Of a stretch of 64,000 bases of DNA, positions 10,220-21,030 are shown piece by piece (the stretch's first letter is position 1; each line of letters starts with the position of its first letter). Source of the stretch: Vigna angularis (Eukaryota; Streptophyta; Magnoliopsida; Fabales; Fabaceae); the NCBI RefSeq assembly GCF_016808095.1, contig NC_068974.1, positions 19,226,325 through 19,290,324 of the forward strand, written 5' to 3'. The notes beneath the pieces were generated by a model. The model saw only the letters and a list, made by a program, of their open reading frames with translations. It made no database searches and was not told the DNA's origin. The position numbers were made by a program, and so were the translations under genes.

Positions 10220-10731
10220 ACATAAGAGTATGATGGTTGGTTTCCTTTAAGCTTCTGTTCATTATAATGCATGATTAATTGCTAGAGAGACAAGACATTG
10301 TAAACTAGTGATTATGATTAGGCTTTCTTCACCGAGACATCGGGTTTAAGGTAATTTAGACAGTGTCATTAACATTGATGAAAACAATGATGAATTCCTA
10401 AATATATGAGAGTGGATAAGATGAAATTGATAAACCCCAACAACATACTCATCCATATAATTCATTCCAAGTGTTTTGTTCTTCTTTTCCATTGATCAAA
10501 TTCATGCATACATGTTTACTTTTTGTATTTTGCATTAGAAACCCCAAAGTAATTGTTTTTACAAGTCTTAAATAATCAAACAATCATATAACTAACTAGG
10601 CCGTGAGTCCTTTGGGAGAACGATACTTGGTCTTACCAAGTTTATTACTTGATACGATTCGGTCACACTTGCCGAGGTTTAACCAGTTTTTGGCGCCGTT
10701 TTCGGTGTTAATAATATTGTCATCAAGTTTT

Positions 10732-10748
10732 TGGCGCTGCTGCCGGGG
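10732..10748 (+). other. Primer-binding site of copy A (tRNA-Asp type)
   Basis: TGGCGCTGCTGCCGGGG, six bases after the LTR. It matches the complement of the plant tRNA-Asp(GTC) 3' end at 15 of 17 positions. tRNA-Asp priming is usual for Athila/Calypso elements. Copies B and C have perfect sites. Confidence 0.8.
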
Positions 10749-10971
10749 ACTCATGGTTTAACTAGTTTATTTGTGTAATTATTGATTATCTTTGACTTGA
10801 ATTTTGAATTTTTAAATTTGAATTTTTGTTTTTATTTTTTCTGTTTTTATTTTTTTGTTTTCTGTTTTTATTTTATCTTCTATCTTTTATCTTTTTATCT
10901 TTTATTTTTTTTATATACCTTCTCTATCTTTTTGTGCTAACAAATTTTTCTAGGAACTTGTTTTCTTGTGT

Positions 10972-11901
10972 ATGCATGAAACAATTCGTACTAGAAGAAA
11001 GCAAACCTCGGAACCTCTTCTTGAAGGGTTAGATGAGAGTAGACGGAGGAGGAGAATCCATACATCTAGAGAATTTTTCCCTCCTCCTGAAGACCTTGTA
11101 CAACCTTCACCACAAGGTTCTTACCATACCACTGAGGAGATGGCGAATGATAATAATGATAGACGGACTCTTGCAGATTATACCAATGTGGTTGGCCCTC
11201 AACATTTTAACAGCATAGCAAGACCGAGGGTTAATGCAGCTAACATGGAGGTGAAACCGGCGTTGATACAGCTGGTTAAGAGTAATCAGTTTAATGGGTT
11301 ATCACATGAAAGCCCATATGAGCATCTCACAACTTTTAATGAAATTTGCAATACAGTGAAGATAAATGGGGTGCAAGATGAAGCAATCAAACTTAGTTTG
11401 TTTCCTTTTTCATTGGGAGGCAATGCTAAGCTTTGGTTGAACTCTTTTCCAGAAGGAAGCTTTATTGAGTGGGAAGCTGTGGTGGCAAAATTCTTAAACA
11501 AATACTTCCCACAATCAAAAGTCAACAAAGGGAAGCAAGTGATCTCTTCTTTTAGACAAGGCGTGGAGGAGACATTAGGCCAAGCATGGGATCGTTATAA
11601 AAGCTTGTTGAGAAAGACTCCCACACATGGTTTTGATGAAGCAGCAATAGTTCTAAAGGTTGAAAAAGTTGAGTTAGAGAGAGGGGAAGAAAAAGAAGAG
11701 AGAAAAGAGAAAGAAGAGGAAAAAGAAGAGAGAAAAGAGAGTAAAGAAAAGAAAAAAATAGAGTATGAGAGAAAAGAGAGAGAAGAGATAGGAGAGATAA
11801 AAATTGAAGATATTCTTCCTTTTCCTACAAATTATGAGGGATTAGAAAAAAAGAGACAATTTGGGCCTTTGAAGGAGATATTACAACAAATTGCAGTTTA
11901 A
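10972..11901 (+). CDS. Truncated gag fused to K/E-rich linker (copy A)
   Basis: ATG at 10972, open for about 309 codons. The N-terminus is basic (ESRRRRRIHTSREFF). The gag core runs from VKPALIQLVKSNQFNGL to RKTPTHGFDEAAIVL. An in-frame deletion then joins the core to the Lys/Glu-rich linker (KVEKVELERGEEKEE and so on), removing the coiled coil and zinc knuckle seen in copies B and D. The linker continues to DILPFP and a stop at 11901; homologous sequence carries on to 11947, where element E interrupts it. The frame staying open across a deletion of several hundred bases is notable. The product would lack the nucleic-acid-binding knuckle. Confidence 0.7.
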   Translation: MHETIRTRRKQTSEPLLEGLDESRRRRRIHTSREFFPPPEDLVQPSPQGSYHTTEEMANDNNDRRTLADYTNVVGPQHFNSIARPRVNAANMEVKPALIQLVKSNQFNGLSHESPYEHLTTFNEICNTVKINGVQDEAIKLSLFPFSLGGNAKLWLNSFPEGSFIEWEAVVAKFLNKYFPQSKVNKGKQVISSFRQGVEETLGQAWDRYKSLLRKTPTHGFDEAAIVLKVEKVELERGEEKEERKEKEEEKEERKESKEKKKIEYERKEREEIGEIKIEDILPFPTNYEGLEKKRQFGPLKEILQQIAV

Positions 11902-11952
11902 ACAAAACCTGAAGAAGAAGTCTCCACAAAGAAAAGACATAGAGATGAGGAG

Positions 11953-14477
11953 TGATGAGTCAATATTTTCTTGATTTCACTTAGCTTATTGTGCTAGATT
12001 TAATCAGGGAATTGTGCTTGAATGTCCAGTATGTTCCCATTTTTCCTAATTGTGCTTAATTTGATCATAAATTCGTATTTTAATTAATTTGAATTATCTG
12101 AGCTAATTATTTGCATTATTAATTGCAGGGAAAATTTTGGAAATACAATTTGGGACATTTGGAGGTTAAATAAGAAATGACAATTGGGCCCAAAGGTGGA
12201 GGTTTATTTTTGATGTGCATCACAAGATTTTATTTTGGAGAATGCACTTGATTTTCCTTTAGAGCAGTAACCACATGGTGTCATGGCTGGATTCATTTTG
12301 GGCTTATTAGAAAAGGGTGCATCAATTGGAAAGAGGAGAGTCCAGCCTTCACACGGGCTGCAAGCAATAAGCAGCACATCCAGCAAAGAGGAGAGCTCAC
12401 GTCCAGCAGCTTGAAGAGGAAACACGGTCCAGCAAATTAAGAAGGAAGCAGCTCATCCATTCTTCATCCAGCTGCTTAAGGAGCTCACGGACAGCCCAGC
12501 TTCAGCACGACCCAGCAGGGCCTTGTCCAACATCTAGCCTTCACACAGCAAGCAGGTGACAAAAGAAGAAGCGGACAGCAGCTTGGAGTGGGAGCCCACG
12601 TATGAGGGGAGTGACATCCAGCACCTTTGTCTAGCATCCAGGAGGTGTCACGGCTTGTGTCCAGAACGTGAAGAAGCAAATCCAGCAGAGGTAACGTCCA
12701 GCAGAGAGCACCGGATTCGGTCCAGCAAGCATCACCGTCCAGATTTTGAGAAGGCCTGCACGTCTTGCTGAAAAGAGGGAGGTGCTTGGAGAAGAAGGAT
12801 CCAGTAAGCCTTCACACGGACGTGCTCAACCTTTAATTAAACTTTGGGGGTGCACACGTAGTGAGGTGACGTCCAGCAATTCACGCGGACAACAACAAGC
12901 ACCAAACACCTCATGGGCTGAATTCAATTGAGGATTTGGAGAGTCCAACATATTGCTTGCAAACGGAGGGCTTCACACGCGGACAGCAGTTGGGGAGGTG
13001 CATCCCATGTGTACGAGAAGCGTTCCAGCAGCACAGGCGGGCTGGGATCTGATTCACATCCGGCCTTCACGCGGACACACAGCCAGATCCAGATTGTTGC
13101 ATCCAGTGGGCACATGAGGGTTTAAAAACCCGTGGAGTTGAAAGGAAGGCGGGGCTGGACGTGTGAAAGCCAACCGCCACTCTCATGTGTTTTTGATCTT
13201 TGGCTGGGAACGTTTTTATTTGGAAAAAAATGTGATCGCTGAGGATTATTGCTGATTTTACACACTACCATTTTCATTTTGGTTGCATTTCTTTCCGCCC
13301 CTTTTCATTCTCGGTCGCAGGAGCACACAGCTCATGGCTAGCTTACTGAGAAACACTTTTTTTTTAATTGATCTTTGCTGATTAATAAAAGAGCACACGG
13401 ACGGACAATAGCTAGCTTTGCTTAAAACCATTTATTTGCTTATAGATAGGAAGATGCGCTGATGTAGGTGCTGGAAGGAGGTGGGCAATTCACTTTGCTA
13501 GAAGAAAAGGGAAGCATGGTGATTCACGGGAGAAGAAAGAAGCGCGAAAGCAGAAGAAGTGGCACACACGGTGTTGGATTTTGGATGAATGAGAAGGAGA
13601 AAGCTAGAGGTGTTGTCACGGCTGGAGAGGAGTTCACGTACAAGAAGAATAAGAAGTGGTGATTCGATGGAGGCGTGATTCACTTTTGCTGGAAAGCACA
13701 CGGACATTGGAGCAGCTACAGCGGTGTGCACGGCGTCCAGCAGAAGGCACATGTTGCGTCCAATAATACCTTTTTAATTTTAAAGAAATGAATTCTAGTA
13801 ATGTTACGTGGAGCAGAGGAGAAAACGGTGATTTAAATTGAGAAAAAGGCATGGCTGCCATGTCCAGCAGGAAAGCTTCAAGAGGTTGCCTTACTTTTAT
13901 TTAGCCTTTCTGCTTGAACTGACACTTGTTTTACAATTTTCTTGTCCATGTTGAAATACAATGAGCATTTCACTTTTAGCTCAAGCGTTGCATTTTAGTA
14001 GTCTTAATGGCGTTTGGATATTTATCTCTTTCGGTTTAAAGTTTTCACTTTTAGCTCAAGCATTTTAGTAGCCTTAATTATGTTCGAATATTTATCTCTT
14101 GCGTTGTTCGGTTTAATGTTTTCATTCAACTTAATATTATGTATGTTATTCGGTTGTGATAATTTAGTTGAATGTTAGCTTAAGTTAGTTGTATTTGGAT
14201 TTGAGTAGTGTGTAATTGTCGTTAATCTGTGATTGGAAGCATGTAATTGAATTAGTGACAAACCGTTTTAAATTCTTTGTTTACATTTGTGTTTATATTC
14301 GTGTTTTAGTTTAGTTCATTTGCATTCACAAAATCTTCACCAACCCCCCTTCACTACGTGTTTGACATAATTCTCAAACCACATTTGGTCCTTGAGAGAC
14401 GACCTAGGAGTCACTTCCTAGCACTATACTGCATTTTTAATGCACATCAAATTTGATGGGCCGCGACAGCCGCATCA
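11953..14477 (+). repeat. 5' LTR of element E
   Basis: 2525 bp, starting TGATGAGTC and ending GCCGCATCA. Much of 12340-13120 consists of degenerate GTCCAGCA and TTCACACGGAC motifs. GAGGGTTTAAAAACCC near 13120 is a possible TATA region. The segment 13318-13688 and a further stretch near 14095-14150 are missing from the 3' LTR. Confidence 0.88.
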
Positions 14478-14482
14478 AATTT

Positions 14483-14499
14483 TGGCGCCAATGCCGGGG
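14483..14499 (+). other. Primer-binding site of element E
   Basis: TGGCGCCAATGCCGGGG, five bases after the 5' LTR. It matches the tRNA-Asp complement except for two central bases (AA for GT), so the priming tRNA is the same type as for copies A to C. Confidence 0.7.
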
Positions 14500-14684
14500 A
14501 CCAACGGTTCGGTATTAGGTCTTTTGTTGTGTTAGTGTGTGTTGTGTTTTGTCTTGTGTTGTGAGTGTGATGTTTTGTTTTGTGTGTACGTTATTGTGTG
14601 TGCGTGTTGCATGTTTAATTGTGATGTTTTTTGTTTGTTTCGTAATTTTTAGCATTTCCTTTCTTCCTTCCCCCTTCTTTTTCC

Positions 14685-16122
14685 ATGTCTACCTATTTTG
14701 ATTTTGTAAATACTGCTTCTTCTGCCTGTGCCTATGACTATGATTCTCCTTCTGCATATTACTTTGATTATGGTTCTCATGCTGAATCCTATGTTGAGAA
14801 CAATATGACACATCCTCCCATTCTTGAGTGCTCTTTGGGAGCCAGTTTCACTTAATGAGGATGATGTTCATTGCGTTCTCACCTCTGGATTGATACATTT
14901 GCTGCCTAAGTTTCATGGTTTTGCAGGTGAATGCCCACACAGACATTTGGAGGAATTCCACATCACGTGCTCTTCAATGAAACCTCCACATGTCCTAGAG
15001 GACGATATGTTCTTAAAGGCATTTTCGCATTCATTACAAGAAGCCGCAAGGGATTGGCTTTATTATCTTCCTCCAGAATTCAAGGCCAGTTGGGAAGATC
15101 TTAAGCATCTGTTTTTGGATAGATTCTTTGCTACTCAACATCATTTTGATTCATATAGCAAGGATCCTGGATGGAATGATCCTAACTTGGGATGGTATGA
15201 TGCTCCACAACAATATCAGCCATCTCAAAATACCGGGATGCCTCCACCAGTCTAGCAATACCAGAGTCAGCAATATGATGCTCCTGCCCAAATAGCTCCT
15301 CAGCCTTCTACTTCTGAGCCTACATTGGAGGAGTTACTGAGGCAGATGGCCATGCAGAACATTGAGTTCATGAAAGATACCAGAGCATCCATTCAAAGCT
15401 TGAATGATCAGATGGGGCAGATGGCTATTCAGCTTGCTCAGGAACAATCTCAACATTTTGAGGAATTGTCATTTCAGACTGTTCAGCTTCCAGATGATGT
15501 TAGTGCCATCAACATAGGAGATGAGGAGTAGAGTCATGAGCTTACTACTACGTCACCTACTTTCCTATCCTTCTATGTCCCCACTCTTGAACATGAGGAA
15601 ACTGATGAAGATTTTGAGGACCAGACAGGTATAAGCAGTAATTTTGAGTCAGGTAGACCATTTTCATCTTTCACCACTTTTCCAATCTTTAGGGAAGTAG
15701 AGCTAAACATACCTCAAATTGATTATTCTGTTGATGATTGTGTTATTCATGATTATGCTGTTGATAGGTATGTTGATGATTATATTGTTGATGAGTCTGT
15801 TCTTAATTCTCCCTCTCTACATGATGAGAACCACTTTTTGCTATCGCATCCGAATGTTTACTTCCCATGCACTGAACATGAATCTGAGTCTGTTGTTGAT
15901 ATTGCTTCTAAATTTGAAATTGATTCATGTTCTGAGAGTATATATGAGGTTCAGCCTGTTACATTGGGATTGAGTGTTATACCCCTGCATGTCATTTCTT
16001 TGGAACCACATTGCACTAACCCTATTGTAGGAGGTACACATGAATTTGACCAACACACACCCACAATGGAAGACAAAGGTGCTTACATACACAACAGTTT
16101 GAAGATCAATAGGCACTGCTGA
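14685..16122 (+). pseudogene. Broken gag-like frame of element E
   Basis: ATG at 14685 opens a Tyr/Ser/Asp-rich N-terminus. A frameshift near 14825 leads into a gag core (LLPKFHGFAGECPHRHLEEFH, then WLYYLPPEFKASWEDLKHLFLDRFF), with the C-terminal part of the core deleted after residue 105. The same frame continues past TAG codons ending at 15255 and 15531 through a coiled-coil-like stretch (LLRQMAMQNIEF, MGQMAIQLAQEQ) and an acidic C-terminus to a stop at 16122. No zinc knuckle and no protease motif were found. Confidence 0.65.
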
Positions 16123-17837
16123 ACCCGCTCATCAACAATCACTTCTTCTTAGATCCAGCTGTGGAAGACATTTCCCTACTCGATCAAATCTGGAGGATGA
16201 AGCAGTTCTTCCCCAAAACTTCCTTGGTGGATCTTATGGTGGAAGACATCTCCCTGATAGTCCGAAATTGGCAACTGCCACCATGACCACTGGAGTTTTC
16301 TTTTTCCCTTCTCCCCTTTTCCCTACTTTTATTGCACTTGTCCATGATCTGTTCACTGTTCTGATTTCTGACCTTATACTTATGACACATTGAGGACACT
16401 GTGTAGTTTAAGTGTTGTCTATTGGGGGAGATTTTTATATTTCTTTGTTAGCTTTTGTTTTCTTGGTTAAATTTTTTCTTTTCTAGGTTATTTTTGTCGT
16501 GTCTTGTGTACAGTTTGCATGTTTCTCTTGATTTTTGGACTTTGTTTAGGTTGTAGACTTGACCTTCACTTCATTGATTCTTGGCTTAAAATCCTTGCTT
16601 TTCTTTGCTTGGGAAGATGATTATGATGTTTGAGAGGTTGAATTGATTATGACACAAATGCCATGTGTGAGAATTTGAGCCACTTAATGTCTTTCTTGTG
16701 TGTGATATGTCTCTTGATTGCTTGCACATATGCCTTGGCTTGACTCTTTTTGATGATTCTTGATTGATATGCATGTTTGGAAGTGATAAAGGAAATTTTG
16801 TTCTTAAGCCTCTCTAGCCAAATAAGCTTTCCTTGTTTTAATCCTATGATAACCCCTATTGAGCCTATACTTTCCCCATTTCTTTGTTTTGAAGCTCATA
16901 TACAAGCCCTAAGTCTTGAGCCTCTCTAGCCAAATAAGCTTACCTTGTTTTAATCCTTTAATAACCCCTATTGAGCTTATACTTTCCCCATTTCTTTGAT
17001 TTGAAGCTCATATACTAGCCCTAAGTGAAACAAACCATGTTTACCTTAACCTTAGGGAATTTTGGAGCTTTGGAAATGTTTTGGGAACAAGTGTGGTCTT
17101 CCTGGGGATTCATATGAACTGGCTAGTTGGTTCCTCTTCTTGTTTGGTTTTTGTAAATATGTTTTGTATCTTGTCTCTTACAGTTAGAGAAAGAAAAGAA
17201 AAAGAGACATGATGAGAAAGAAAAAAATACAGAAAAATGAAAAAAAAAAGAAGTTTGTGAGTAATGGAGTCAAGAAGAGGATTGAATTAGAGGTTTTGGG
17301 TGTGATTTGACTGTTTGTTCCCCATTGCTCCTCTATTTCTTTTGGTTTGTAGCTTCTCATCCATATGTTATCCTCCCTTGTCCTTGGCCCCATTACAACC
17401 ATGAAAAGACCTTTTGATGTGAACATGCATATGTTTTGAGTGTTGAGGTTAGAGACTTACCAAGTCTGTTGTTGCCTGCTTTCTTGAGTACATTGAGTTG
17501 AAATTGTTTACCCTAGACACTTGAGAGATACACTGATAGTGCATCTGTGAGGTTCTGTTGCTTTTGATTCACCTCTTGAGCTGCTTGATCATTTTTCCAT
17601 GTTTGGAATTGCTTGGATAATTTCATGAGTATATGCTTTCTTTGATTCTGGTTGGATATTTTCTACTTCTTTTCTTTGTCCAGATTCCTTGAGGACTGTG
17701 TAATTTTGTTTGTTTCCTTGTGAGTCTTTGTTTTCTGTGTGTTGAGTTTGTGAAGTACCCCTGATGTCCTCTGAACTATTTCTTGAATTGCGCCTTGATT
17801 TTGCCCAAGAGTGCAAAAGACTAAGTGTGGTCTATTT
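16123..17837 (+). other. 3' non-coding region of element E
   Basis: No coding sequence. A purine run ATTGGGGGAGA at about 16421 looks like a polypurine tract but lies 1.4 kb from the 3' LTR. The sequence just before the LTR (AGACTAAGTGTGGTCTATTT) is a degenerate version of the same region. Positions 16807-17030 hold a direct tandem duplication of about 112 bp that starts AGCCTCTCTAGCCAAATAAG. Confidence 0.6.
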
Positions 17838-19961
17838 TGATGAGTCAATATTTTATTGATTTCACTTAGCTTATTGTGCTAGATTTAATCAGGAAATTGT
17901 GCTTGAATGTCCAGTATTTTCCCATTTTTTCTAATTATGCTTAATTTGATCAAAAATTCGTATTTTGATTAATTTGAATTATTGGAGCTAATTATTTGCA
18001 TTATTAATTATAGGAAAAATTTTGAAAATATAATTTGGGACATTTGGAGGTTAAATGAGAAATGGCAATTGGGCCCAAAGGTGGAGGTTTATTCTTGATG
18101 TGCAGCACATGATTTTATTTTGGAGAATGCACTTGATTTTCCTTTAGAGCAACAACCACATGGTGTCATGGCTGGATTCATTTTGGGCTTATTAGAAAAG
18201 GGTGCATCAATTGGAAAGAGGAGAGTCCAGCCTTCACACGGGTTGCAAGCAATAAGCAGCACATCTAGCAAAGAGGAGAGCTCATGTCCAGGAGCTTGGA
18301 GAGGAAACACGGTCCAGCAAATTAAGAAGGAAGCAGCTCATCCATTCTTCATCCAGCTGCTTAAGGAGCTCACGGACATCCCAGCTTCAGCACGACCTAG
18401 CAGGGCCTGGTCCAACATCCAGCCTTCACACAGCAAGCAGATGGCAAAAGAAGAAGCGGACAGCAGCTTGGAGTGGGAGCCCACGTATGAGGGGAGTGAC
18501 GTCCAGCACCTTTGTCTAGCATCCAGGAGGTGTCACGGCTTGTGTCCAGAACGTGAAGAAGCAAGTCCAGCAGAGGTAACGTCCAGTAGAGAGCACCGGA
18601 TTCGGTCCCGCAAGCATCACCGTCCAGCTTTTGAGAAGGCCTGCACGTCTTGCTGAAAAGAGGGAGGTGCTTGGAGAAGAAGGATCCAATAAGCCTTAAC
18701 ACGGACGTGCTCAACCTTTAATTAAACTTTGGGGGTGCACACGTAGTGAGGTGACGTCCAACAATTCACGCGGAAAACAGCAAGAACCAAACACCTCACA
18801 GGCTGAATTCAATTGAGGATTTGGAGAGTCCAGCAGATTGCTTGCACACGGAGGGCTTCACACGCGGACAACAGTTGGGGAGGTGCAGCCCATGTGCACG
18901 AGAAGCGTTCCAGCAGCATAGACGGGCTGGGATCTGATTCACATCCGGCCTTCACGCGGACACACGGCCAGATCCAGATTGCTGCATCCAGTGGGCACAT
19001 GAGGGTTTAAAAACCCGTGGAGTTGAAAGGAAGGGGGGGCTGGACATGTGAAAGCCATCCGCCATCCTCATGTGTTTTTGATCTTTGGCTGGGAACGTTT
19101 TTATTTGGAAAAAAATGTGATCGCTGAGGATTATTGCTGATTTTACACACTGCCATTTTCATTTTGGTTGCATTTCTTTCCGCCCCTTTTCATTCTCGGT
19201 CACAGCAACATACAACTCATGTCCGCCCCTTTTCACTTTGCTGGAAAGCACACGGACATTAGAGCAGCTACAGCGGTGTGCACGGCGTCCAGCAGAAGGC
19301 ACATGTTGCGTCCAATAATACCTTTTTAATTTTAAAGAAATGAATTCTAGTAATGTTACGTGGAGCAGAGGAGAAAATGGCGATTTAAATTGAGAAAAAG
19401 GAATGGCTGCCATGTCTAGGAAAGCTTCAAGAGGTTGCCTTACTTTTATTTAGCCTTTATGCTTGAACTGACACTTGTTTTACAATTTTCATGTCCATGT
19501 TGAAATACAATGAGCATTTCACTTTTAGCTCAAGCGTTGCATTTTAGTAGTCTTAATGGCGTTTGGATATTTATCTCTTTCGGTTTAAAGTTTTCACTTT
19601 TAGCTCAAGCATTTTAGTAGCCTTAATTATGTTCGGTTGTGATAATTTAGTTGTAATGTTAGCTTAAGTTAGTTGGATTTGGATCAGAGTAGTGTGTAAT
19701 TGTCGTTAATATGTGATTGGAAGCATGTAATTGAATTAGTGACAAACCGTTTTAAATTCTTTGTTTACATTTGTGTTTATATTCATGTTTTAGTTTAGTT
19801 CATTTGCATTCACAAAATCTTCACCAACCCCCCTTCACTACGTGTTTGACCTAATTCTCGAACCACATTTGATCCTTGAGAGACGACCTAGGAGTCACTT
19901 CCTAGCACTATACTGCATTTTTAATGCACATCAAATTTGATGGGCTGCGACAGCCGCATCA
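17838..19961 (+). repeat. 3' LTR of element E
   Basis: 2124 bp, about 400 bp shorter than the 5' LTR. The main difference is a deletion at about 19200-19240 relative to 13318-13688. The remaining sequence is closely similar. A 178-codon frame at 18120-18656 exists only because a TAA of the other LTR is CAA here. Confidence 0.88.
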
Positions 19962-19966
19962 AGGAG

Positions 19967-20757
19967 ACATATGAGTATAAAGCTGTTAAAAAGAAGTCGC
20001 TTCCTCCAAAAGCGAAAGATCCAGGAGGTTTCTCCATTCCATGCGCTATAGGGAAGAAAAAGATAAAGAAAGCTTTACTTGATTTAGGGTCAAGTGTTAA
20101 CATGATGCCTTATTCCTGGCTTGAGCAAATTGGTGATCTTGATGTTAAACCTATAAAGATGAGTTTATTAATGGTAGATGGATCCTCAAAGAATCCCTAT
20201 GGTATAACAGAAGATGTTATAGTTTGTGTAGGCAAACTATAGTTCATGGTGGACTTTGTGCTGATGGAGATGGAGGATAAGAGGGTTCCCATTATTCTTG
20301 GAAGACCGCTTATGAAAACGGCCAAAGCCATGATTGATGTGGATGAAGGTATAGTAGTGTTCTAAGATCGAGAAGAAAGAGTTGTTGTAGATGTCTTCAA
20401 AGAAGAGAGGCAGATGCAGGAGGAAGAAACTTGTCATAAAGCTACATATCAAGATGTACTCATGACTAGCCCTAAAGGTGAAAAGTCGAGCTTCAAAGGT
20501 AAACATTGTTTCTTGTTTCAAGTTAGGGAAGAAGAGAAAGATGGGAAAGGAAGGAAGGTCCATGATGACTGGATGCAAGCACAACTCCAACTTGGTAAAC
20601 CTGTGAGATTTAAAAATAAGTTGTGGGTTGTGAAAGACTTTAAAGAGAACGAGGTGATGAGATAGAGTCTCCACATTCAAGAAGAGTCAGAAAAGTGGAC
20701 CGGAAGCAGTTGATGAGTTGGTGTGATATGAACATCAACCATGAAGATGGAACATGA
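19967..20757 (+). pseudogene. Protease-like domain and short tail of copy A
   Basis: It continues the linker interrupted by element E. PPKAKDPGGFSIPCAIGKKK is followed by the active-site context DLGSSVNMMP, then DGSSKNPYGITEDVIVCVG, a TAG near 20240, and ILGRPLMKTAKAMIDVDEG. A further TAA near 20364 and a frameshift near 20664 break the frame. The tail (LQLGKPVRFKNKLWVVKD, then SRRVRKVDRKQLMSW) ends near 20757. The tail may derive from the integrase C-terminus; this is an inference from position only. Confidence 0.75.
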
Positions 20758-20777
20758 GCTTTACTAAGTCAAGCTAG

Positions 20778-21030
20778 TGACGTTAAAAGAACGCTTGCTG
20801 GGAGGCATCCCAGTGATTTGAGGACATTAGTTTCTTTTATTTTGTTGATGTAATTTTATAAACTGTGGACATTATTTATTTTTGGGTATAGCATCTACTG
20901 ATGGATGCTAGGTGGTTAAGTATCTACTAAAGGATACAAAGTTTTACACACCTACTGATGGGTGTTGATGGATTTTGGGTCAGGTTCGTGACGTTAAACA
21001 AGCGCTACCTGGGAGGCAACCCAGTTGATA
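20778..21030 (+). other. Stem-loop module of copy A
   Basis: Five hairpins in 250 bases: 20798-20813 (CTGGGA/TCCCAG, loop GGCA), 20890-20909 (AGCATC/GATGCT, loop TACTGATG), 20920-20937 (GTATC/GATAC, loop TACTAAAG), 20948-20965 (ACACC/GGTGT, loop TACTGATG) and 21009-21024 (CTGGG/CCCAG, loop AGGCAA). The first and last sit in direct repeats that begin GTGACGTTAAA and contain CTGGGAGGCA. The three central hairpins share the loop but not the stem sequence. The module lies between the coding tail and ORF2. Confidence 0.7.

Larger units (their letters stand above)
8061..10725 (+). repeat. 5' LTR of copy A (split by CACTA-1)
   Basis: It starts TGATAACAGTT and ends ATATTGTCATCA. Removing the CACTA insert and its 3-bp duplication leaves 1349 bp, against 1338 bp for the 3' LTR. 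Contents in order: terminal inverted hairpin TAACAGTT-GAAA-AACTGTTA, GCTCAGCG/GCTGAGGGG motif cluster (8308-8440), TATA box (8484), a perfect 8-bp hairpin around an ATG at 8641-8660, a conserved segment GATCCGGGGAA, and near the end a PBS-like TTTTTGGCGCCGTT inside the LTR (10688-10701). Confidence 0.93.
11953..19961 (+). mobile_element. Element E: gag-only non-autonomous LTR retrotransposon inserted in copy A
   Basis: 8009 bp between perfect 5-bp duplications AGGAG (11948-11952 and 19962-19966) that interrupt the protease-linker of copy A. The LTRs start TGATGAGTCAATATT and end GACAGCCGCATCA. The primer site is of tRNA-Asp type with two mismatches. The internal 3.4 kb carries only a broken gag-like frame (14685-16122). 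No protease, reverse transcriptase or integrase motif was found, so the element must have been mobilised in trans. It is similar in design to the large retrotransposon derivatives known from plants. Confidence 0.9.

Noticed and set aside
18120..18656. 178-codon open frame in element E
   Set aside because: It lies within the 3' LTR, and the matching stretch of the 5' LTR has stops in the same frame (TAA near 12273). Composition follows the GTCCAGCA repeats.
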